Under the pieces are notes generated by a model. It worked only from the letters and a program-made list of their open reading frames with translations. It was not told the origin of the DNA and did no database searches. This document shows, piece after piece, positions 61,079 to 64,000 of a stretch of 64,000 bases of DNA. The position numbers and the translations under genes are program-made. Numbering within the stretch: the stretch's first letter is position 1; each line of letters starts with the position of its first letter. The DNA lies in assembly GCA_036741795.1 (NCBI GenBank), contig DAINRO010000001.1, positions 53,778-117,777 on the forward strand. Direction: 5' to 3'. This DNA comes from DATKKM01 sp036741795. GTDB lineage: Bacteria; Chloroflexota; Dehalococcoidia; SM23-28-2; RBG-16-64-32.

Positions 61079-62296
61079 CTATCGCACGCTGAGCATGCGC
61101 TCCAGCGCCACTTTCGCGTGGCCTGCCGTCTCCTCGTCCACCGTCACCTGGTTGACGACGCGGCCTTCCGCCAGTTCGTCCAGCGCCCACGCCAGGTAGG
61201 CGGGGTGGATCCGGTACATCGTCGCGCAGGGGCAGACGACCGGGTCGAGGCAGAACACGGTCTTGTCCGGGTTCTCGCGAGCGAGGCGGGACACGAGGTT
61301 GATCTCGGTGCCGACGGCCCAGGCCGTGCCGGGCGCGGCCTCGGTGATTGTGCGGGCGATGAACTCGGTGGATCCGTCCATGTCGGCCGCCTGCACCACT
61401 TCCATCGTGCATTCGGGGTGGACGATGACGTTGACGCCGGGATAGTCGGCGCGGGCCTTCTCGATCTGCTCGACGCTGAAGCGCCGGTGGACGGAGCACC
61501 AGCCCCGCCAGAGGATGACCTTCGCGCGCTCCAGTTGCTCGCGGGTATTCCCGCCGAGAGAGCCGTAAGGAAGCGTGTAGTCCCACACCACCATTTCGTC
61601 CAGCGGAATCCCCTTCTTCAGGCCCGTGTTCCGGCCCAGGTGCTGGTCGGGGAAGAACAGGACTTTCTCGCCGCGCTCTAAGGCCCAGTCGTAGACCTTC
61701 GGCGCGTTCGATGACGTGCAAACGATGCCGCCGTGGCGGCCGCAATGCGCCTTGAGTGCAGCGGCGGAGTTCATGTAAGTGACGGGAATGACTCCGGTGA
61801 TGTCGGCCTCTGCCAGTTCGTCCCAGCAGGCGTAAACGTCTTCCGGGTCGGCCATGTCAGCCATGGAGCAGCCGGCGGACATGTTGGGGAGAATCACCTT
61901 CTGGTGGGGCTGCGAGAGGATGGCCGCCGATTCGGCCATGAAGTGGACGCCGCAGAAGACGATGAACTCGGCTTCGACGCGTTCGGCCGCCCAGCGAGAG
62001 AGGTTGAACGAGTCGCCCTTGTAGTCGGCGAACTGGACGATGTCCTCGCGCTGATAGTGATGACCAAGGACGACGGCCCGTGTCCCGAGTTTCGCCCGTG
62101 CGATGGCGATGCGGTCCCGAAGTTGCGCCCCACCGAGATCCCAGTAGACTTCCGGGATGTCCTTCTGCCAGAACGCAAAGGCGTTTTCGCTGGACAGGGG
62201 GGCTGTATCGAGGGGCCGGTCAACGACGCACTCGTTCGCCTCGTTGAGAACGTCGATCTCCTCGATGCGAATGGGGGTCCGCGTCACGGTAACCAT
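61079..62296 (-). CDS. nadA: Quinolinate synthase A
   Basis: NadA condenses iminoaspartate with dihydroxyacetone phosphate on a [4Fe-4S] cluster. The 405-residue protein has VVLGHHYQREDIVQFADYKG, FCGVHFMAESAAILS, HPECTMEVVQAADMDGSTE and DPVVCPCATMYRIHPAYLAW, which supply the cluster cysteines. GAAGGCC lies before the ATG at 62296. A strong promoter and a palindromic operator lie upstream. Confidence 0.97.
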   Translation of the reverse strand: MVTVTRTPIRIEEIDVLNEANECVVDRPLDTAPLSSENAFAFWQKDIPEVYWDLGGAQLRDRIAIARAKLGTRAVVLGHHYQREDIVQFADYKGDSFNLSRWAAERVEAEFIVFCGVHFMAESAAILSQPHQKVILPNMSAGCSMADMADPEDVYACWDELAEADITGVIPVTYMNSAAALKAHCGRHGGIVCTSSNAPKVYDWALERGEKVLFFPDQHLGRNTGLKKGIPLDEMVVWDYTLPYGSLGGNTREQLERAKVILWRGWCSVHRRFSVEQIEKARADYPGVNVIVHPECTMEVVQAADMDGSTEFIARTITEAAPGTAWAVGTEINLVSRLARENPDKTVFCLDPVVCPCATMYRIHPAYLAWALDELAEGRVVNQVTVDEETAGHAKVALERMLSVR

Positions 62297-62317
62297 GTTT
62301 CGGCCTTCTTTCGGTAC

Positions 62318-62338
62318 TTAGTGTACTTGGTACACTAA
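62318..62338 (-). promoter_or_regulatory. Palindromic operator in the nadA leader
   Basis: TTAGTGTAC and GTACACTAA are perfect 9-bp inverted arms separated by TTG. The site covers about +8 to +28 of the predicted nadA transcript. A matching half-site TACACTAA is at 62384-62391, upstream of the -35. It is probably the binding site of an NAD-pathway repressor. Confidence 0.75.
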
Positions 62339-62351
62339 CTCCTACACGAAC

Positions 62352-62380
62352 AGATTACCAACGGGTGGAGAAGGTGTCAA
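62352..62380 (-). promoter_or_regulatory. nadA promoter
   Basis: TTGACA (62375-62380), a 17-nt spacer and TAATCT (62352-62357) on the minus strand predict transcription start near 62345. Confidence 0.75.
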
Positions 62381-62406
62381 GACTACACTAAGTCGCTCGC
62401 GAAGTC

Positions 62407-62811
62407 CTATTCCCGTTCGATCAGCTGGATCGAGACACCGTGTGTCGATCCTGCGTTGATGCGCGCCAGTCGCGCGCCCGGCCAAATGCTGGGCTCCGGA
62501 TGCGAAACGGTCGCTCCTCTATCGCGAAGATGTGATACGGCCTCATCCAGGTCCTCCACCTCGACGCTGATCGAGAACAACCCTTCGCCTCGCTCCTGCA
62601 CCTGCTCGTAGAACCGGCCCTTCTCCTCTACGGGCTGCACAAGTTCCACGAACGACTCCCCTATCGGGAGCCGCGCCGCCTTGAAACCTGAGCCGAGTGG
62701 GTGGTCGAGGGATGCATCTGGCTTGAGGCCAACGTTGCGCTCCCAGATCTGCACGGCGTCGTCGAGGTCTTTTGTGGCGATGACAACGTGGTCGAGCTTC
62801 TTGATCTTCAT
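62407..62811 (-). CDS. VOC (glyoxalase/bleomycin resistance) family protein
   Basis: This 134-residue protein has the two beta-alpha-beta-beta-beta units of the VOC fold: LDHVVIATKDLDDAVQIWERN and FSISVEVEDLDEAVSHLRDRG, with Glu in SFVELVQPV and IQLIERE at the end as metal-ligand positions. It resembles the adjacent methylmalonyl-CoA epimerase and shares an ATGA junction with it, so it may be an epimerase or lyase of related acyl-CoA substrates. Confidence 0.82.
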   Translation of the reverse strand: MKIKKLDHVVIATKDLDDAVQIWERNVGLKPDASLDHPLGSGFKAARLPIGESFVELVQPVEEKGRFYEQVQERGEGLFSISVEVEDLDEAVSHLRDRGATVSHPEPSIWPGARLARINAGSTHGVSIQLIERE

Positions 62812-63236
62812 GCCCTATGCCCCCCTGCTTTGTAGATGTCCATCGGCGTCGCTAATTCCACGAGGACGCCGCGGCTGGCCTTTGGGTGCAGGAAGCAGAT
62901 CATGCCCGCCAGCCCTACGCGCGACTTCTGGTCAACAAGCTCGACGCCCTTTTCCTTGAGGATTTCCAGCTCGCTGTCGACGTCTGCGGCCTGGAAGCAG
63001 ATGTGGTGCAGCCCCTCGCCCTTACGTTCGAGGAACTTGGCCATGTTGGCTTCGGGGTTGGTGGGTTCCAGCAGCTCGATCTCGCTCCCGCCGATCGTGA
63101 GAAGCGCCGCTCGCACCCCCTGGTCCTCCACGGTGTCCATGGCGTGGACGTGGAGGCCAAGCGTGTCGCGGTAGAACTCCAGCGATTTGTCGAGGTCGTG
63201 GACCGCGATGCCGATGTGGTGGATCTTGTCGATCAT
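62808..63236 (-). CDS. mce: Methylmalonyl-CoA epimerase
   Basis: The 142-residue VOC enzyme interconverts (R)- and (S)-methylmalonyl-CoA. It has IDKIHHIGIAVHDLDKSLEF, IELLEPTNPEANMAKFLERK, GEGLHHICFQAADVDSEL and RGVLVELATP, carrying the His, His and Glu metal ligands. ATG 63236 is chosen over an upstream codon because GGAG lies 5 nt before it and the protein then starts at the first strand. Confidence 0.9.
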   Translation of the reverse strand: MIDKIHHIGIAVHDLDKSLEFYRDTLGLHVHAMDTVEDQGVRAALLTIGGSEIELLEPTNPEANMAKFLERKGEGLHHICFQAADVDSELEILKEKGVELVDQKSRVGLAGMICFLHPKASRGVLVELATPMDIYKAGGHRA

Positions 63237-63293
63237 GGTGACTCCATTCGTGGATGATGCATCGCTCATCCTACGGAAAGGCCGCTGCAGACG

Positions 63294-63749
63294 CTATGCG
63301 CGCAAAGCCGTGATAGCCTCAGCGTGCTCCAGGTCGTGCTCGGCGCCGCCGCTGATTGCAATCTCGCCATAAAGGCGCTGATTCAACCTGTCCTGCGGAC
63401 ACGCAGCGACTGCCCGCGCCACCATCTCCCAGGAAAACTCCAGGTCGGCGACCACCTGTCCCAGCGTCAGTCGACGCCTGTTGTCGACGAAGGCCTCGTT
63501 AAGCGGTGTAATCGCGTCCTCACCGGACGTGGGGAAGGAGTAGTCGCCGCCGCGCGCGATCCGGCTGATCTCGAAGAAACGCATTTCGTGCCAGAGAGTC
63601 ATGTGCGTCAGGTGATCCTTGATGGACCAACCGTCGTCTCCGGGGACCGAGGCTTCTTCGTCAGTCAACCCGGCGACTGACTCAAGGACGCGCTCGCGGG
63701 TGTGCTGGAGTTGCGTTGCAAGCTCCTGGTGATCGGTCAACGCCCTCAT
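63294..63749 (-). CDS. DinB-like/maleylpyruvate isomerase-type protein
   Basis: This 151-residue protein has a four-helix DinB-like pattern: VLESVAGLTDEEASVPGDDG, WSIKDHLTHMTLWHEMRFFE with His residues of the metal site, and EHDLEHAEAITALR at the end giving the third His. Such proteins bind a metal and are often thiol-dependent transferases. ATG 63749 overlaps the stop of the next upstream DinB gene (ATGA) with GAAGGG before it, so the two are coupled. Confidence 0.82.
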   Translation of the reverse strand: MRALTDHQELATQLQHTRERVLESVAGLTDEEASVPGDDGWSIKDHLTHMTLWHEMRFFEISRIARGGDYSFPTSGEDAITPLNEAFVDNRRRLTLGQVVADLEFSWEMVARAVAACPQDRLNQRLYGEIAISGGAEHDLEHAEAITALRA

Positions 63750-64000
63750 GATCCCTTCTTCTCGCGCCACTCGCGGATCGCCGCTGCGTGTTCCCGATAG
63801 TGCTCAGTCCCTGTCCCGATCAGGATCCGGTAGGCAGTCTTGCCTTCCTCGAACCTTTCATCCGGCACCTGCTTCGCGGCCTCGACGAACAGCACCTTGC
63901 TCCGGGGAAGCTCTTCCAGCACCGCGGCACCGCTGGACTGGACCCAGGTCTCGATGAACTTCGCGTTTTGGGCATCGGCGTCGTCGTAGTTCACGCCTTC
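63746..64000 (-). CDS. DinB-like protein, C-terminal part (runs off window)
   Basis: The visible 84 residues include NAKFIETWVQSSGAAVLEEL and the end GTGTEHYREHAAAIREWREK, whose HYREH pattern gives the last His of the DinB metal site. The reading frame continues past base 64000, so the start is not in the window. It is a paralogue of, and coupled to, the following DinB-like gene. Confidence 0.75.
   Translation of the reverse strand, partial: EGVNYDDADAQNAKFIETWVQSSGAAVLEELPRSKVLFVEAAKQVPDERFEEGKTAYRILIGTGTEHYREHAAAIREWREKKGS

Noticed and set aside
60275..61681. 468-codon open frame antisense to nadB and nadA
   Set aside because: nadB and nadA on the other strand are unmistakable; the antisense frame crosses both genes and has no known fold.

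Overview
The window is a 64 kb piece of a GC-rich bacterial chromosome, almost certainly from a metagenome-assembled genome because it holds a 100-N scaffold join. Single-layer features point to Chloroflexota, probably Dehalococcoidia-like: a short YidC with no periplasmic domain, T-box leaders on aminoacyl-tRNA synthetase operons, a DUF1786 protein, a TMEM175 channel, bacterial topoisomerase IB, and a deoxyhypusine-synthase-like polyamine gene. That placement is inference. There are no phage, transposase or CRISPR genes. Most of the content is housekeeping, packed in short operons with ATGA/GTGA overlaps.

Layout. 1-2.2 kb: 5' part of rpoB (-). 2.4-5.4 kb: operon of methyltransferase, flavin oxidase-like protein, nitrilase and a small acidic protein. 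5.4-11.2 kb: folD, topoisomerase IB, an MFS transporter, a TMEM175 channel, a CaiB-type CoA-transferase (falsely broken by the N gap) and a SpoIIAA-like protein. 11.2-14.6 kb: tRNA-Ala running straight into a leucine T-box, then mgtC and leuS. 14.6-21 kb: SRPBCC protein, a membrane-anchored gluzincin-like protease, coaD, rsmD and a GH18-like surface protein. 21-26.5 kb: greA with a terminator in its leader, lysS, methyltransferase, HAD, NUDIX and serS. 26.5-31.5 kb: DUF1786 protein, esterase, sucD, an 8Fe-type (four-motif) ferredoxin, tRNA-Ser and the DNA polymerase III delta' subunit. 31.5-35 kb: polyamine cluster (speD, DHS-like, GNAT, agmatinase). 35-41 kb: dockerin/TSP3 secreted protein, PspC, PfkB kinase and the jag-yidC-PQQ lipoprotein-yidD-rnpA-rpmH cluster. 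41-46 kb: pyrE, lepB, ECF sigma/anti-sigma/SIMPL, dcd. 46-50 kb: isoleucine T-box, RusA-like gene and ileS. 50-59 kb: zinc-ribbon, CDGSH, nagA, a putative modification-dependent nuclease, a GH38 mannosidase, cyclase, GNAT and an M20 amidohydrolase. 59-64 kb: nadA-nadB with a palindromic operator, two VOC enzymes (one methylmalonyl-CoA epimerase) and two DinB-like proteins.

The most notable signals are regulatory. (i) At least seven genes have a TANNNT hexamer ending exactly 6 nt before the start codon, the geometry of leaderless mRNAs. (ii) Two T-box leaders control operons in which a non-synthetase gene (mgtC or rusA-like) lies between the riboswitch and the synthetase. One of these leaders follows a tRNA-Ala gene with no room for its own promoter. 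(iii) greA has an intrinsic terminator in its own leader. (iv) nadA has a perfect operator palindrome just downstream of its promoter. The best candidate for an undescribed protein system is a lone gene at 52038-53495 of different composition that appears to join an EVE-like reader domain to a PD-(D/E)XK nuclease domain. IleRS carries the swapped GXHH signature associated with intrinsic mupirocin resistance.
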